DNA from: Flavobacterium sp.
GTDB taxonomy: Bacteria > Bacteroidota > Bacteroidia > Flavobacteriales > Flavobacteriaceae
Assembly (NCBI RefSeq): GCF_024710485.1
Contig: NZ_JANJUQ010000045.1
Coordinates: forward strand, 79,762 to 143,761
Direction: 5' to 3'
Length of the DNA: 64,000 nt
Part shown: positions 9,917 to 21,759 of the stretch, one piece after another
How the letters are laid out: every line of letters begins with the position of its first letter
Position numbering within the stretch: the stretch's first letter is position 1
Notes under the pieces: model-generated
The model's database searches: none
Told to the model about the DNA's origin: nothing
The model's input: the letters and a program-made list of their open reading frames with translations, nothing else
Position numbers and translations under genes: made by a program

Positions 9917-9979
9917 ATTACTTCATATTTTGCTCTCCAAAGCGGATTGTAGCAAGATGAAGGTTAAAAAAAGTACGTC

Positions 9980-10579
9980 ATGAGACACGGAAAAAAAGTA
10001 AATCACTTAAGCAGACAAACCGGACACAGAAAGTCTATGTTGGCTAATATGGCTTGTTCTCTTATCGAGCACAAACGCATTATTACCACTGTTGCTAAAG
10101 CCAAAGCGCTTAAACAATTTGTTGAGCCGTTAGTAACCAAATCAAAAGAAGATACTACGCACAACAGACGTATTGTTTTCGCTTACATCAGAAACAAATA
10201 TGCAGTAACTGAATTGTTCAGAGAAGTAGCTGCTAAAGTTGGTGACCGTCCGGGAGGATACACTCGTATCATCAAGTTAGGGAACCGTTTGGGAGATAAC
10301 GCTGATATGGCCATGATCGAGTTGGTAGACTTCAACGAACTATACAACGGAGGTAAAAAAGAGGAGAAAAAAGGTAGAACACGTCGTGCTAAAAAATCGA
10401 CTTCAACCGAGAAAGCTCCTGTAGCAGCTGCACCTAAAGCAGAAGCTCCTGCACAGGTTGTAGAAGATGTAGTGGAAGAAACTCCGGCTGTTGAAGAAAC
10501 TCCGGTAGCAGAAGCTCCTGCCGCAGACCAAACGCCTGAAGCTCCGGCTGACGAAGAATCTAAAGAAGAGCAAGCCTAA
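9980..10579 (+). CDS. rplQ: 50S ribosomal protein L17 with long acidic tail
   Basis: L17 is a large-subunit protein near the exit tunnel. The core (residues 1-120) has [35 protein letters not shown] and [10 protein letters not shown]. The product is 199 residues, about 70 longer than E. coli L17. The extra C-terminus starts with a Lys/Arg stretch and continues as low-complexity Ala/Pro/Glu/Val sequence. Such tails occur in Bacteroidetes, with no known role. It ends the operon before the terminator at 10601. Confidence 0.97.
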   Translation: MRHGKKVNHLSRQTGHRKSMLANMACSLIEHKRIITTVAKAKALKQFVEPLVTKSKEDTTHNRRIVFAYIRNKYAVTELFREVAAKVGDRPGGYTRIIKLGNRLGDNADMAMIELVDFNELYNGGKKEEKKGRTRRAKKSTSTEKAPVAAAPKAEAPAQVVEDVVEETPAVEETPVAEAPAADQTPEAPADEESKEEQA

Positions 10580-10600
10580 TGGTTGCCCACTCTTAAATAT

Positions 10601-10634
10601 AAAGGATAAACAGTTTTGTTTATCCTTTTTTTTT
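10601..10634 (+). terminator. terminator of the ribosomal protein operon
   Basis: An 11-bp stem (AAAGGATAAAC at 10601-10611 with GTTTATCCTTT at 10618-10628) around a six-base loop runs into a T-tract to 10634. It is a standard intrinsic terminator just after rplQ. Confidence 0.9.
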
Positions 10635-10669
10635 GCACTATTCTGAACATTGTAGAGGTTTAGAATCGA

Positions 10670-10821
10670 ATGGCTCGGGATTTACCGGCATACCATTTTC
10701 CCGCTTTGCGTTACAATCTTTACTGTTTGTCACCCTGAGCGCAGTCGAAGGGCTTTTTCCAAAAACAGTAAAGGATTTCCACTTCACACGAGTGTAGCGA
10801 ATTGCCGAAGGAATCGGGGCT
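10670..10821 (-). repeat. Flavobacterium-type interspersed repeat, copy 1
   Basis: The element is bounded by AGCCCCGAT on the minus strand (ATCGGGGCT at 10813-10821) and ends near 10670. Its centre forms a stem: AATCTTTACTGTTT at 10715-10728 pairs with AAACAGTAAAGGATT at 10763-10777, with one bulged G. The loop carries a CACCCTGAGCGCAGTCGAAGGG module (10730-10753). Related copies are at 12101 and 63878. I recognise the layout as a common intergenic repeat of Flavobacterium genomes; its exact ends are approximate. Confidence 0.7.
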
Positions 10822-10887
10822 AAAAGGAATCTTAAGGAATGTTTATAAACTTTAATAATTCCGTTTTATAATCACAACACAATAAAG

Positions 10888-10895
10888 TAATTTTG
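10888..10895 (+). promoter_or_regulatory. -7 box candidate for carA
   Basis: TAATTTTG matches the Bacteroidetes -7 consensus TAnnTTTG. No clear -33 TTG is seen at the right distance. A start near 10901 gives a leader of about 65 bases that includes the repeat at 10916-10938. Confidence 0.45.
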
Positions 10896-10915
10896 CCTAT
10901 AGCTAACTAAAACTG

Positions 10916-10938
10916 TCACCCTGAGCTTGTCGAAGGGC
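10916..10938 (+). repeat. CACCCTGAG short repeat in the carA leader
   Basis: The sequence TCACCCTGAGCTTGTCGAAGGGC is read here in two parts, TCACCCTGAGC and TTGTCGAAGGGC. It repeats the loop module of the element at 10730-10753 with a changed middle. CCCT and AGGG can pair, giving a small hairpin between the predicted start of transcription and the carA start codon. Confidence 0.6.
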
Positions 10939-10966
10939 AACAACTAACACACACACAGCACAACAA

Positions 10967-12088
10967 ATGAAGTACACTACAAGACCACAAGCCTTACTAC
11001 TACTATCCGACGGTACTATTTTCTATGGTAAATCCATCGGTATCTCAGGGAAAACCTTCGGAGAAGTTTGTTTCAACACCGGAATGACCGGTTACCAGGA
11101 AATCTTCACTGATCCATCCTATTTCGGACAAATCATGGTTGCCACCAATCCGCACATCGGTAACTACGGTGTTAACGCCAACGAAGTCGAAGCCGATAAA
11201 ATCATGATTTCAGGATTGGTGTGTAAAAATTTCAGTTTTACCCATTCGCGCCCCGACTCAGAAAGCAACTTATACGACTATTTCGAAAAGCAAAATCTTA
11301 TCTGTATTTCCGATGTCGATACCCGCGCTTTAGTGAGTTACATCCGAGACAACGGCGCCCAAAACGCCGTAATTTGCACCGATGGTACTCCGATAGAAGA
11401 ATTAAAAACCTTACTGGCTCAAGTACCGGATATGAAAGGTTTAGAGTTAGCCTCCAAAGTATCGGTAACCGAACCGTACTTTTTCGGTGACGAAAACGCT
11501 ACTTATAAAATTGCCGCTCTCGACTTAGGCATCAAAAGAAACATCTTGAGAAACCTAGCCAAACGCGATTGCTACATTAAAGTGTTTCCGTACAACACGC
11601 CGTTTGAAGATTTAAAATCCTTTAATCCAGATGGTTATTTCTTGTCCAACGGTCCCGGCGATCCGGAGCCGTTAACTGAAGTAATTGAAACGGCTAAACA
11701 AATGATTGCATCTGACAAACCGGTTTTCGGAATTTGTCTCGGTCACCAAATCATTGGTTTAGCTAACGGTGTTTCAACTTATAAAATGTTCAACGGTCAC
11801 CGAGGAATAAATCATCCTGTCATGAACGTGCTAACTGGAAAAGGAGAAATAACTTCGCAAAACCACGGATTTGCTGTCAACAGAGAAGAACTGGAAAAAC
11901 ATCCCGATTTGGAAATTACACACTATCACATCAACGACAATACCGTAGCCGGAATGCGCATGAAATCTAAAAATTGTTTCTCGGTGCAATACCATCCGGA
12001 AGCCAGTCCGGGACCACACGACGCCGAGTATTTGTTTGACGAGTTTGTAGCCAATATCGAGAAAGCCAAAACCTTACAAACGGTTTAA
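10967..12088 (+). CDS. carA: carbamoyl-phosphate synthase small subunit
   Basis: CarA is the glutaminase subunit that supplies ammonia to CarB for carbamoyl phosphate, the shared precursor of pyrimidines and arginine. It has 373 residues. The N-terminal small-subunit domain shows FNTGMTGYQEIFTDPSY. The class I amidotransferase domain has Cys257 in GICLGHQIIG and the His/Glu pair in QYHPEASPGPHD. carB is not in the window. The AC-rich leader contains an interspersed repeat. Confidence 0.97.
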   Translation: MKYTTRPQALLLLSDGTIFYGKSIGISGKTFGEVCFNTGMTGYQEIFTDPSYFGQIMVATNPHIGNYGVNANEVEADKIMISGLVCKNFSFTHSRPDSESNLYDYFEKQNLICISDVDTRALVSYIRDNGAQNAVICTDGTPIEELKTLLAQVPDMKGLELASKVSVTEPYFFGDENATYKIAALDLGIKRNILRNLAKRDCYIKVFPYNTPFEDLKSFNPDGYFLSNGPGDPEPLTEVIETAKQMIASDKPVFGICLGHQIIGLANGVSTYKMFNGHRGINHPVMNVLTGKGEITSQNHGFAVNREELEKHPDLEITHYHINDNTVAGMRMKSKNCFSVQYHPEASPGPHDAEYLFDEFVANIEKAKTLQTV

Positions 12089-12100
12089 GGCTGCTTCATT

Positions 12101-12148
12101 AGCCCCGATGGGAAGCGTTACCGCGTAACTCGGACAGCGGGAATATGG
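12101..12148 (+). repeat. interspersed repeat, short copy 2
   Basis: It begins with AGCCCCGAT (12101-12109) and ends with the GGACAGCGGG-type tail, which I recognise from Flavobacterium intergenic repeats, here in the orientation opposite to copy 1. The large central stem is replaced by a small hairpin: GTTAC at 12117-12121 pairs with GTAAC at 12125-12129. Confidence 0.55.
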
Positions 12149-12253
12149 ACAACAAAAAAGCCCGAATCATTCGCTACTGAAAATTCGACAATACTAAATC
12201 GTTTGCGTTAATAACATTCGGCTCAATTGTCAAATTCTTAAATAAAGATGGAA

Positions 12254-12261
12254 TATATTTG
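12254..12261 (+). promoter_or_regulatory. -7 box candidate for eno
   Basis: TATATTTG matches TAnnTTTG and lies 43 bases before the eno start codon. The nearest TTG upstream (12227-12229) is 24 bases away, slightly longer than usual, so the -33 box is uncertain. Confidence 0.45.
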
Positions 12262-12280
12262 TGATATAGCTAAAATCTAA

Positions 12281-13597
<1,317 letters not shown>

Positions 13598-13615
13598 TCG
13601 TATTTACTATAATTC

Positions 13616-13645
13616 AAAAAGCATCTCTCAAAGGGATGCTTTTTT
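13616..13645 (+). terminator. terminator after eno
   Basis: AAAAAGCATC at 13616-13625 pairs with GATGCTTTTT at 13635-13644, followed by T residues. A hairpin with almost the same stem ends the glycan cluster at 56218. Confidence 0.85.
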
Positions 13646-13693
13646 ATTTGGCTAAATGTCGGTTTTCGATTTTTTATTTTCAACTGAGAGTGC

Positions 13694-13701
13694 TACTTTT
13701 G
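13694..13701 (+). promoter_or_regulatory. -7 box candidate for guaA, close to the start codon
   Basis: TACTTTTG matches TAnnTTTG but ends only three bases before the guaA ATG at 13705. If used, transcription would begin at or just inside the start codon, producing a leaderless mRNA. No -33 TTG is seen at the normal spacing. Confidence 0.4.
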
Positions 13702-13704
13702 CAC

Positions 13705-15234
13705 ATGCAACACAACGTACTTATTTTAGATTTCGGTTCGCAATACACACAACTTATTGCACGCCGCGTTCGCGAATTAAACATATTCTGCGAAATTTTC
13801 CCTTACAATCATTTTCCGGATGATTTATCGACCTACAAAGCAGTTATCCTTTCGGGTAGCCCTTATTCTGTGAGAGCTGAAGACGCTCCTCATCCTGATT
13901 TATCTCAAATTCGAGGCAAAATGCCTTTGTTAGCCGTGTGCTACGGAGCGCAATATTTAGCACATTTTAATGGTGGTGAAGTAGCGCCGAGTAACATTCG
14001 TGAATACGGTCGCGCCAATTTGTCTTTCATCAAAGATGATGAAGCCTTTTTTGACGAAATCGCCTTAAACAGTCAGGTTTGGATGAGTCATAGCGACACC
14101 ATCAAACAATTGCCAACTAACGGTGTTTTATTGGCCAGTACCAAAGACGTGGCCAATGCAGCCTATCGCATTGAAGGGGAAAAAACCTATGCGATTCAAT
14201 TCCATCCCGAAGTATACCATTCTACCGACGGAAAACAGCTCTTAGAAAATTTCTTAGTCAAAATAGCGGAAGTACCACAAAACTTTACGCCAAACGCTTT
14301 TGTAGAAGATTGCGTTAAAGAATTGCAAGAAAAATTACAAAACGACAGAGTAGTCCTTGGTTTGTCCGGCGGTGTAGATTCTACCGTAGCAGCCGTTTTA
14401 TTGAACAAAGCTATCGGTAAAAACTTGTACTGTATTTTTGTGAATAACGGTTTATTGCGCAAAAACGAATTCGAAAACGTCTTGCACCAATACAAAGACA
14501 TGGGCTTGAACGTAAAAGGCGTAGATGCCACCGATCGTTTTATGGAAGCTTTAGCAGGAGTGGAAGACCCGGAGGCCAAACGCAAAGCTATTGGTCGTGT
14601 ATTTATCGAAGTGTTTGACGATGAAGCCCATCGCATCGAAGATGTGAAATGGTTGGCACAAGGCACGATTTACCCTGATGTGATCGAGTCTGTTTCGGTG
14701 AAAGGACCAAGCGCAACCATCAAGTCACACCACAATGTAGGCGGTTTGCCCGATTACATGAAACTACAAATCGTTGAACCATTGCGCATGTTATTCAAAG
14801 ATGAAGTGCGTCGCGTTGGTAAAACATTAGGTATTGATCCGGAGCTTTTAGGCAGACATCCATTCCCGGGACCGGGCTTGTCCATCCGAATTTTGGGGGC
14901 GATTACACCGGAGAAAGTTAGAATACTACAGGAAGTGGATGCTGTTTTTATCAACGGTTTGAAAGAGCACGGCTTATACGATAAAGTTTGGCAGGCAGGC
15001 GCCATCTTGTTGCCGGTGAATAGTGTAGGCGTTATGGGAGATGAACGAACTTACGAAAAAGTTGTAGCCTTGCGTGCTGTAGAATCTACAGACGGAATGA
15101 CCGCCGATTGGGTACATTTGCCTTACGAATTCCTGATGAAAATCTCCAATGAAATTATCAATAAAGTAAAAGGAGTAAACCGAGTAGTGTATGATATCAG
15201 CTCAAAACCGCCCGCCACAATTGAATGGGAATAG
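13705..15234 (+). CDS. guaA: GMP synthase (glutamine-hydrolysing)
   Basis: GuaA aminates XMP to GMP using glutamine and ATP. From the ATG at 13705 ([20 protein letters not shown]) it has 509 residues, the family length. An in-frame upstream start at 13636 would overlap the eno terminator. The N-terminal amidotransferase domain has Cys79 in AVCYGAQ and QFHPEVYHS. The ATP-pyrophosphatase P-loop is [11 protein letters not shown], and the C-terminal dimerisation domain ends [11 protein letters not shown]. Confidence 0.98.
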   Translation: MQHNVLILDFGSQYTQLIARRVRELNIFCEIFPYNHFPDDLSTYKAVILSGSPYSVRAEDAPHPDLSQIRGKMPLLAVCYGAQYLAHFNGGEVAPSNIREYGRANLSFIKDDEAFFDEIALNSQVWMSHSDTIKQLPTNGVLLASTKDVANAAYRIEGEKTYAIQFHPEVYHSTDGKQLLENFLVKIAEVPQNFTPNAFVEDCVKELQEKLQNDRVVLGLSGGVDSTVAAVLLNKAIGKNLYCIFVNNGLLRKNEFENVLHQYKDMGLNVKGVDATDRFMEALAGVEDPEAKRKAIGRVFIEVFDDEAHRIEDVKWLAQGTIYPDVIESVSVKGPSATIKSHHNVGGLPDYMKLQIVEPLRMLFKDEVRRVGKTLGIDPELLGRHPFPGPGLSIRILGAITPEKVRILQEVDAVFINGLKEHGLYDKVWQAGAILLPVNSVGVMGDERTYEKVVALRAVESTDGMTADWVHLPYEFLMKISNEIINKVKGVNRVVYDISSKPPATIEWE

Positions 15235-15329
15235 TTTTTGTTAACCAAAAATAGTTAATGAAAAAGAAGGCAATTCCTATTGCGTTTCAAAAGATTTGTT
15301 AACTTTAACGTTAAATAAAGTATCTGTTT

Positions 15330-17348
15330 ATGAAAAACCGAATTATTTTCTCAATGCTATTTGTACTGAGTGTCACGTTTAATACGTCGGCAAAGCAGGA
15401 TAAATACGTGAAGCATACTGTAGCTCAAGGGGAAACAATTACGATGATTGCGCAAAAATACAAGGTTACACCTTATGATATTTACAAACTCAATCCCGAC
15501 TCTCAGAATGGGATTGAACTCAACAGCGTATTGTTAATTCCGCCTACTGTAGCAACATCGACTTTTTCAGCAGAAGAGAAACAAACTACTCCCAAGGCCA
15601 AAGGGAATTCGACCACTCATTTGGTACAGCCTAAAGAGACTTTGTTCAGTTTGTCCAGACAATACGGTGTTAGTGTTGATGCTATAAAATCCGCCAATGC
15701 AGAGTTGTTAAAAGACGGATTGAAAATCGGTCAAACCATCAGAATTCCATCTGCAGTTGCACATCAGGAAACTTATGAGAAGCCTGTAACAGCGCCGAAA
15801 GAAACTCCAAAGCCAGTAGTAAAATCGGAATCTAAACCTGAAGTGACAAAGGCAAATGTTACTTATCACACTATCGAACCTAAAGAAACCAAATACGGTA
15901 TTTCTAAAAAATACGGAATGACCATACAGGAATTGGAGCGATTGAATCCGGCTATTGTTAACGATTTTCCGGTTGGCTTAAAGTTGGTGATTTCCGGTAA
16001 CCCTGAAAGTAAAACGGGAGCTGAAAGCAGTAGAACTAAAGAAGAAACACCAAAAGCACCTACAGTGAGTACCAAAAAATACTTGGAAGAATATGTAGTG
16101 CGTCCAAAAGAAACCATCTCCAGCATTGCTAACGATTACGGGATGACCGAACAAGAATTAATAGCTTTGAATCCCGAATTGAAAAAAGGCGTTAAGTTGG
16201 GTATGATTCTCCGAGTTCCCAAAGGGCAACGCAAAGAGCCTATCAAAAAAGAACAAGGCAATTTAATGAAGAAAATAAATACTAATGCGAGAAAACAACT
16301 CGCATTACTTTTACCGTTTAATATCAGCAAAATTGAAAGTGATACGGTGAATTCAACCCAAGCGCGTTTGAAGAAAGACAAGTTTCTCAACATGACCTTG
16401 GATTTTTATTCAGGTGCTTTAATGGCCATCGATTCGGCTCGGGTATTGGGAATGAATGTCGATATCAAAATTTTAGATTCTCAGGAAACCAAGAATACGT
16501 TTGATGCTGCTTCATTAGTAACCGAAAATAATCTTAGTGCTATGGATGCGGTAATCGGACCATTCTATCAAGCGAATGTAGAAAAACTGGCTGAAATGTT
16601 GCAGTCAACCAATACGCCGGTAATTTCTCCCTTATCCAAAGAATCAGGGAAGAAGTTCAGCAACCTTTACCAATCCATGCCTTCGTTAGAGCAAATGCGG
16701 GCCTCCATTTTCGAGTTTATGAATGCGAAAGCTGGTAATGTTGTAGCTGTAGTCGATCCGAAAAAAGGGAGTGTGAAACAGTACTTGCAAGAAAATCAAG
16801 CCAGTGCCAGAATCGTCGGATTGTCGGCTAAGAATACTTTTTCGGCGGATAGTTTGAGAGTTTGCCTGAAAAAAGACAAGATGAATTATGTTGTATTAGC
16901 TTCAGAAAGCACCGGGATGATTTTGGCTACTACCAATGCTATGTTAGCGGCCCAAAAGGACTATCAAGTGCAATTGGTAATTATGGAGCCGAACGAAACC
17001 TTAGATTTTGAAGAAATTTCCTTGACGCGATTGACCAAATTAAAATTGTTATATCCATCGTTGACCCGTCCGAATGAAAGTGTTGAAGCCAATCAGTTTG
17101 ATGTCAAATACAAAAAGCTAAACAAGATTATTCCTAATGCTTTTGCTATTCGAGGTTTCGATGTGACTTTCGATACGTTATTGCGCTTATCTCAGGAGAA
17201 AACATTCGAACAAACAATTCAATTCGATGACTCGGAGCAAATAGAAAGCAAATTCAATTACAATCCTAACAGTACTCACGGCTATTCCAATAGCGGAATT
17301 TACATCCTGTACTACGATACTGATTTATCCATCAAAGAAGCCTCATAA
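15330..17348 (+). CDS. LysM repeat protein with PBP1-like domain
   Basis: The 672-residue product is exported by an N-terminal signal peptide (about 1-21, ending NTSA). Four LysM domains follow at roughly 27-72, 90-140, 178-225 and 252-298, each with an ETxxxI/L core and an N-P or N-A turn, which should bind peptidoglycan. From about 320 the sequence resembles a type 1 periplasmic binding protein of amino acid ABC receptors (ALLLPFN, DFYSGALMAID, AVIGPFYQANV, TPVISPLS). No permease or ATPase gene is adjacent, so a wall-bound ligand receptor is plausible. The stop overlaps the next start (TAATG). Confidence 0.9.
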   Translation: MKNRIIFSMLFVLSVTFNTSAKQDKYVKHTVAQGETITMIAQKYKVTPYDIYKLNPDSQNGIELNSVLLIPPTVATSTFSAEEKQTTPKAKGNSTTHLVQPKETLFSLSRQYGVSVDAIKSANAELLKDGLKIGQTIRIPSAVAHQETYEKPVTAPKETPKPVVKSESKPEVTKANVTYHTIEPKETKYGISKKYGMTIQELERLNPAIVNDFPVGLKLVISGNPESKTGAESSRTKEETPKAPTVSTKKYLEEYVVRPKETISSIANDYGMTEQELIALNPELKKGVKLGMILRVPKGQRKEPIKKEQGNLMKKINTNARKQLALLLPFNISKIESDTVNSTQARLKKDKFLNMTLDFYSGALMAIDSARVLGMNVDIKILDSQETKNTFDAASLVTENNLSAMDAVIGPFYQANVEKLAEMLQSTNTPVISPLSKESGKKFSNLYQSMPSLEQMRASIFEFMNAKAGNVVAVVDPKKGSVKQYLQENQASARIVGLSAKNTFSADSLRVCLKKDKMNYVVLASESTGMILATTNAMLAAQKDYQVQLVIMEPNETLDFEEISLTRLTKLKLLYPSLTRPNESVEANQFDVKYKKLNKIIPNAFAIRGFDVTFDTLLRLSQEKTFEQTIQFDDSEQIESKFNYNPNSTHGYSNSGIYILYYDTDLSIKEAS

Positions 17349-17752
17349 TGCCTACTTCAAAAGTTACTTATTTGGGAGAATTAAGAACCTCTTCCGTTCA
17401 TTTACAATCCGGTAGCGAAATCATCTCCGATGCGCCCATCGACAACAACGGTAAAGGAGAAGCTTTTTCACCAACCGATACCGTGGCTAATGGTTTAGCC
17501 AGTTGTATGTTTACTGTTATGGGTATCAAAGCCCGAGAAATGGGTGTTGATTTTTCAGGCTCAACAGCCGAAGTGACTAAAGTGATGGCAGCCGATCCGA
17601 GAAGGATTTCAGAAATTCACGTGACTTTCAATATGAGTATCGAAGCCGACGAGAAGACTAAAACCATTTTAGAAAGAACGGCTTTGACTTGTCCGGTTCA
17701 CTACAGTTTACATCCGGATATTAAACGTGAAATCGTGTTTAATTGGAAGTAA
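17348..17752 (+). CDS. OsmC family peroxide reductase
   Basis: OsmC/Ohr proteins reduce organic hydroperoxides with two active cysteines. The 134-residue product has Cys53 in LASCMFTVMG and Cys115 in LTCPVHYSLHPD, both in family positions. It probably acts in the cytoplasm, as there is no signal peptide. It overlaps the LysM gene by one base, so it is translationally coupled to a periplasmic protein of unrelated type. The branch (OsmC versus YhfA-like) is not decided here. Confidence 0.92.
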   Translation: MPTSKVTYLGELRTSSVHLQSGSEIISDAPIDNNGKGEAFSPTDTVANGLASCMFTVMGIKAREMGVDFSGSTAEVTKVMAADPRRISEIHVTFNMSIEADEKTKTILERTALTCPVHYSLHPDIKREIVFNWK

Positions 17753-17754
17753 TT

Positions 17755-17991
17755 TTGAACGACCAACAAAAACTCCTCATCAAACTCGCCCATACCAAAA
17801 TGCCCTTCGGTAAATACGAAGGCTATTATCTTATTGACTTACCCGAACATTATGTGGTTTGGTATTCTCAAAAAGGATTTCCTAAAGGCGCTTTGGGTGA
17901 ACAATTAAAGTTGGTTTATGAGTTGAAATTAAACGGTTTAGAAGCCTTGGTGCGCAACATCAAAAAACAGTATCCTAAGAAAGATTTTTAG
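17755..17991 (+). CDS. DUF3820 family small protein
   Basis: About 78 residues containing KMPFGKYEGYYLIDLPEHYV, then WYSQKGFPKGALG, the recognisable DUF3820 core. The function of the family is not known to me. The start is uncertain: there is no ATG, and TTG at 17755, three bases after the osmC-family stop, gives MNDQQKLLIKLAHTKM, while TTG at 17743 would overlap the upstream gene. It is the last gene of the LysM-OsmC unit. Confidence 0.85.
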   Translation: MNDQQKLLIKLAHTKMPFGKYEGYYLIDLPEHYVVWYSQKGFPKGALGEQLKLVYELKLNGLEALVRNIKKQYPKKDF

Positions 17992-18055
17992 AATGTTAGA
18001 CTGCTTAGACAGCTCAGATTATTGGATTCTCTTTTTTCTAAAAATCTAACGTTCT
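17991..18055 (+). other. imperfect inverted repeat before pyrG
   Basis: GAATGTTAGA near 17991-18000 pairs with TCTAACGTTC near 18046-18055 with one G-U pair. Direct TCTAACAA repeats follow at 18052-18068. It could end transcription of the DUF3820 gene, but the loop is long and there is no clean T-tract. Confidence 0.3.
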
Positions 18056-18057
18056 AA

Positions 18058-19746
<1,689 letters not shown>

Positions 19747-19791
19747 GCAACTAAGTGGTCTTTGTTGCTTCTTACGACTAATAATTAAAAA

Positions 19792-21687
19792 ATGGAACAA
19801 AAGAAATTTGATTTTAATTCGATTATCGGTTTTGCCTTAATCTTTATCATTATCCTATGGATGATGTATAACAACCGTCAAGACGAAATTAAGGAGGAAG
19901 CCAAAGCCAAAACAGAAAAAGCAATTCAAGCCAAAAGCAACAAAGAAAATACCAAAGCAGTTGCCCAAACTATCACTGATACTACAGTAGGTGATTCGGT
20001 TAAAATACAACAATTGCAAGGCAAATTAGGTAGCTTTGCTTACTCAGCAACTTTGCCATCTGCTAAAGAAGCCTTTACTACTCTTGAAAACGATTTGGTG
20101 ATTTTAAAAATTGCCAACAAAGGGGGGTACATTGCAGAAGCCACTTTAAAAAACTTTAAGAAGTTCGATAAAAATTCGAAAGAGTTGGTTGAGTTGATCA
20201 AAGACAACAATGCCTATTTCAATTTACAATTGCAAACCAAAGACAATCGAATACTTAATACAAAAGATTTATTTTTCGAGCCAACATTAACTACTGTAGA
20301 CGGCAATCAGGTTTTGTCGATGAAGCTAAAATCTAGCGATAACGCTTTCTTGGAATACAAATATGTGTTAAAGCCAAAAGACTATATGTTGGATTTCGAT
20401 ATCCGTACTCAAGGATTGAATTCGGTATTGAATACTTCAAAACCTGTCGATTTCCAATGGGATATGAAAACGTATCGCAATGAGAAAAGTATCTCTTATG
20501 AAAATCGTTATGCGGAAATTGTATTTGAATACGAAGAAGGAAAAGATGATTATGTAAGTCAAGGCAGAGATCAAGAAGAAACGCCGGAAAAAGTGACTTA
20601 CATCGCATACAAACAACATTTCTTTACTTCAGTATTATTAACCAAAACACCATTTGAAAAAGCAAGTTTAAAATCGCATGATTTGGTGCAGGATGAAGAG
20701 AAGGACACTATTTTTACTAAAGAGTTTAAAACTACCTCTGCTTTGGCGTTTAACAATGGCGAGTTAGATTATAAAATGAATTGGTTTTACGGACCTGCCG
20801 ATTATACCTTGTTAAATAACTACGATAGAAATTTAGATGAAATTATTCCGTTAGGTTGGGGTATTTTCGGTTGGATTAACAAATTCATTTTTGTGCCTTT
20901 GTTTGGTTTCTTGAGTACCTTTATGGGATTGGGTATCGCCATTATAGTATTTACTATTTTGATTAAGATTGCCATGTCGCCAATTACTTTTAAGTCGTTT
21001 TTATCGCAAGCCAAAATGAAAGTGTTGCGTCCTGAGATTATGGAAATCGGTGAAAAATTCAGTAAAGATCCGATGAAAAAACAACAGGAAACGATGAAGT
21101 TGTATAACAAAGCCGGTGTGAATCCTATGGCGGGTTGTATTCCGGCCTTAATTCAGATTCCGTTTATGTATGCTTCCTTCCAGTTCTTCCCGTCAGCCAT
21201 CGAGTTAAGACAAAAAGGATTCTTATGGGCAGAGGATTTATCTTCTTTTGATGAGATTGCGAAATTGCCTTTCCGTATTCCGGTTTATGGAGATCATATC
21301 AGTTTGTTCCCGATTTTAGCTTCTATCGCTATTTTCTTCTATATGAAAATGACTTCGGGTGATCAGGTGATGTCACAACCACCACAAGAAGGTATGCCGG
21401 ATATGGGGAAAATCATGAAAATTATGATTTATTTATCACCGGTAATGATGTTGTTGTTCTTCAATAACTACGGTTCAGGTTTGAGTTTGTATAACTTTAT
21501 TTCCAACTTAATTACTATCGGTATCATGTTGGTTATTAAGAAATACTTTATCGACAGCGATAAAATTCACGCTCAAATTCAAGAGAATAAAGCCAAGCCA
21601 AAAACAGAAAGCAAGTTCCAAAGAAAGATGAGAGAAATGATGGAGCAAGCTGAAGAGCAAAAGAGACTTCAAGGCAAAAAAAAATAA
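19792..21687 (+). CDS. yidC: membrane protein insertase YidC
   Basis: YidC inserts and folds inner-membrane proteins, alone or with SecYEG. The 631-residue product has an N-terminal transmembrane helix (about 9-24) and a large periplasmic domain to about 350. The conserved insertase core follows with hydrophobic segments including GLGIAIIVFTILIKIAMSPI, NPMAGCIPALIQIPFMYASF and the last helices around 540-580. A basic, glutamine-rich tail ends the protein. It is probably co-transcribed with pyrG. Confidence 0.97.
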   Translation: MEQKKFDFNSIIGFALIFIIILWMMYNNRQDEIKEEAKAKTEKAIQAKSNKENTKAVAQTITDTTVGDSVKIQQLQGKLGSFAYSATLPSAKEAFTTLENDLVILKIANKGGYIAEATLKNFKKFDKNSKELVELIKDNNAYFNLQLQTKDNRILNTKDLFFEPTLTTVDGNQVLSMKLKSSDNAFLEYKYVLKPKDYMLDFDIRTQGLNSVLNTSKPVDFQWDMKTYRNEKSISYENRYAEIVFEYEEGKDDYVSQGRDQEETPEKVTYIAYKQHFFTSVLLTKTPFEKASLKSHDLVQDEEKDTIFTKEFKTTSALAFNNGELDYKMNWFYGPADYTLLNNYDRNLDEIIPLGWGIFGWINKFIFVPLFGFLSTFMGLGIAIIVFTILIKIAMSPITFKSFLSQAKMKVLRPEIMEIGEKFSKDPMKKQQETMKLYNKAGVNPMAGCIPALIQIPFMYASFQFFPSAIELRQKGFLWAEDLSSFDEIAKLPFRIPVYGDHISLFPILASIAIFFYMKMTSGDQVMSQPPQEGMPDMGKIMKIMIYLSPVMMLLFFNNYGSGLSLYNFISNLITIGIMLVIKKYFIDSDKIHAQIQENKAKPKTESKFQRKMREMMEQAEEQKRLQGKKK

Positions 21688-21710
21688 TCTAACAGATTAT
21701 TCTAAAATAA

Positions 21711-21743
21711 AAAAGGCGCAGTTTTAAACTGCGCCTTTTCTTT
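21711..21743. terminator. bidirectional terminator between yidC and the FAS1 gene
   Basis: AAAAGGCGCAGTTT at 21711-21724 pairs with AAACTGCGCCTTTT at 21726-21739, with A-rich sequence on the left and T-rich on the right. It serves yidC on the plus strand and the convergent FAS1 gene on the minus strand. Confidence 0.9.
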
Positions 21744-21759
21744 TCCATAGCAAAGAAAA

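Larger units (their letters stand above)
10635..10966. other. non-coding region between rplQ and carA
   Basis: With the preceding terminator this gap is 387 bases. It contains no plausible gene. It holds an interspersed repeat element (10670-10821), a carA promoter candidate (10888) and a second short CACCCTGAG-type repeat in the carA leader (10916-10938). The last 28 bases before carA are an AC-rich stretch. Confidence 0.8.

Noticed and set aside
10916..10938. A pyrimidine-sensing riboswitch or attenuator in the carA leader
   Set aside because: The hairpin is explained by an interspersed repeat. No terminator tract or leader peptide is seen.
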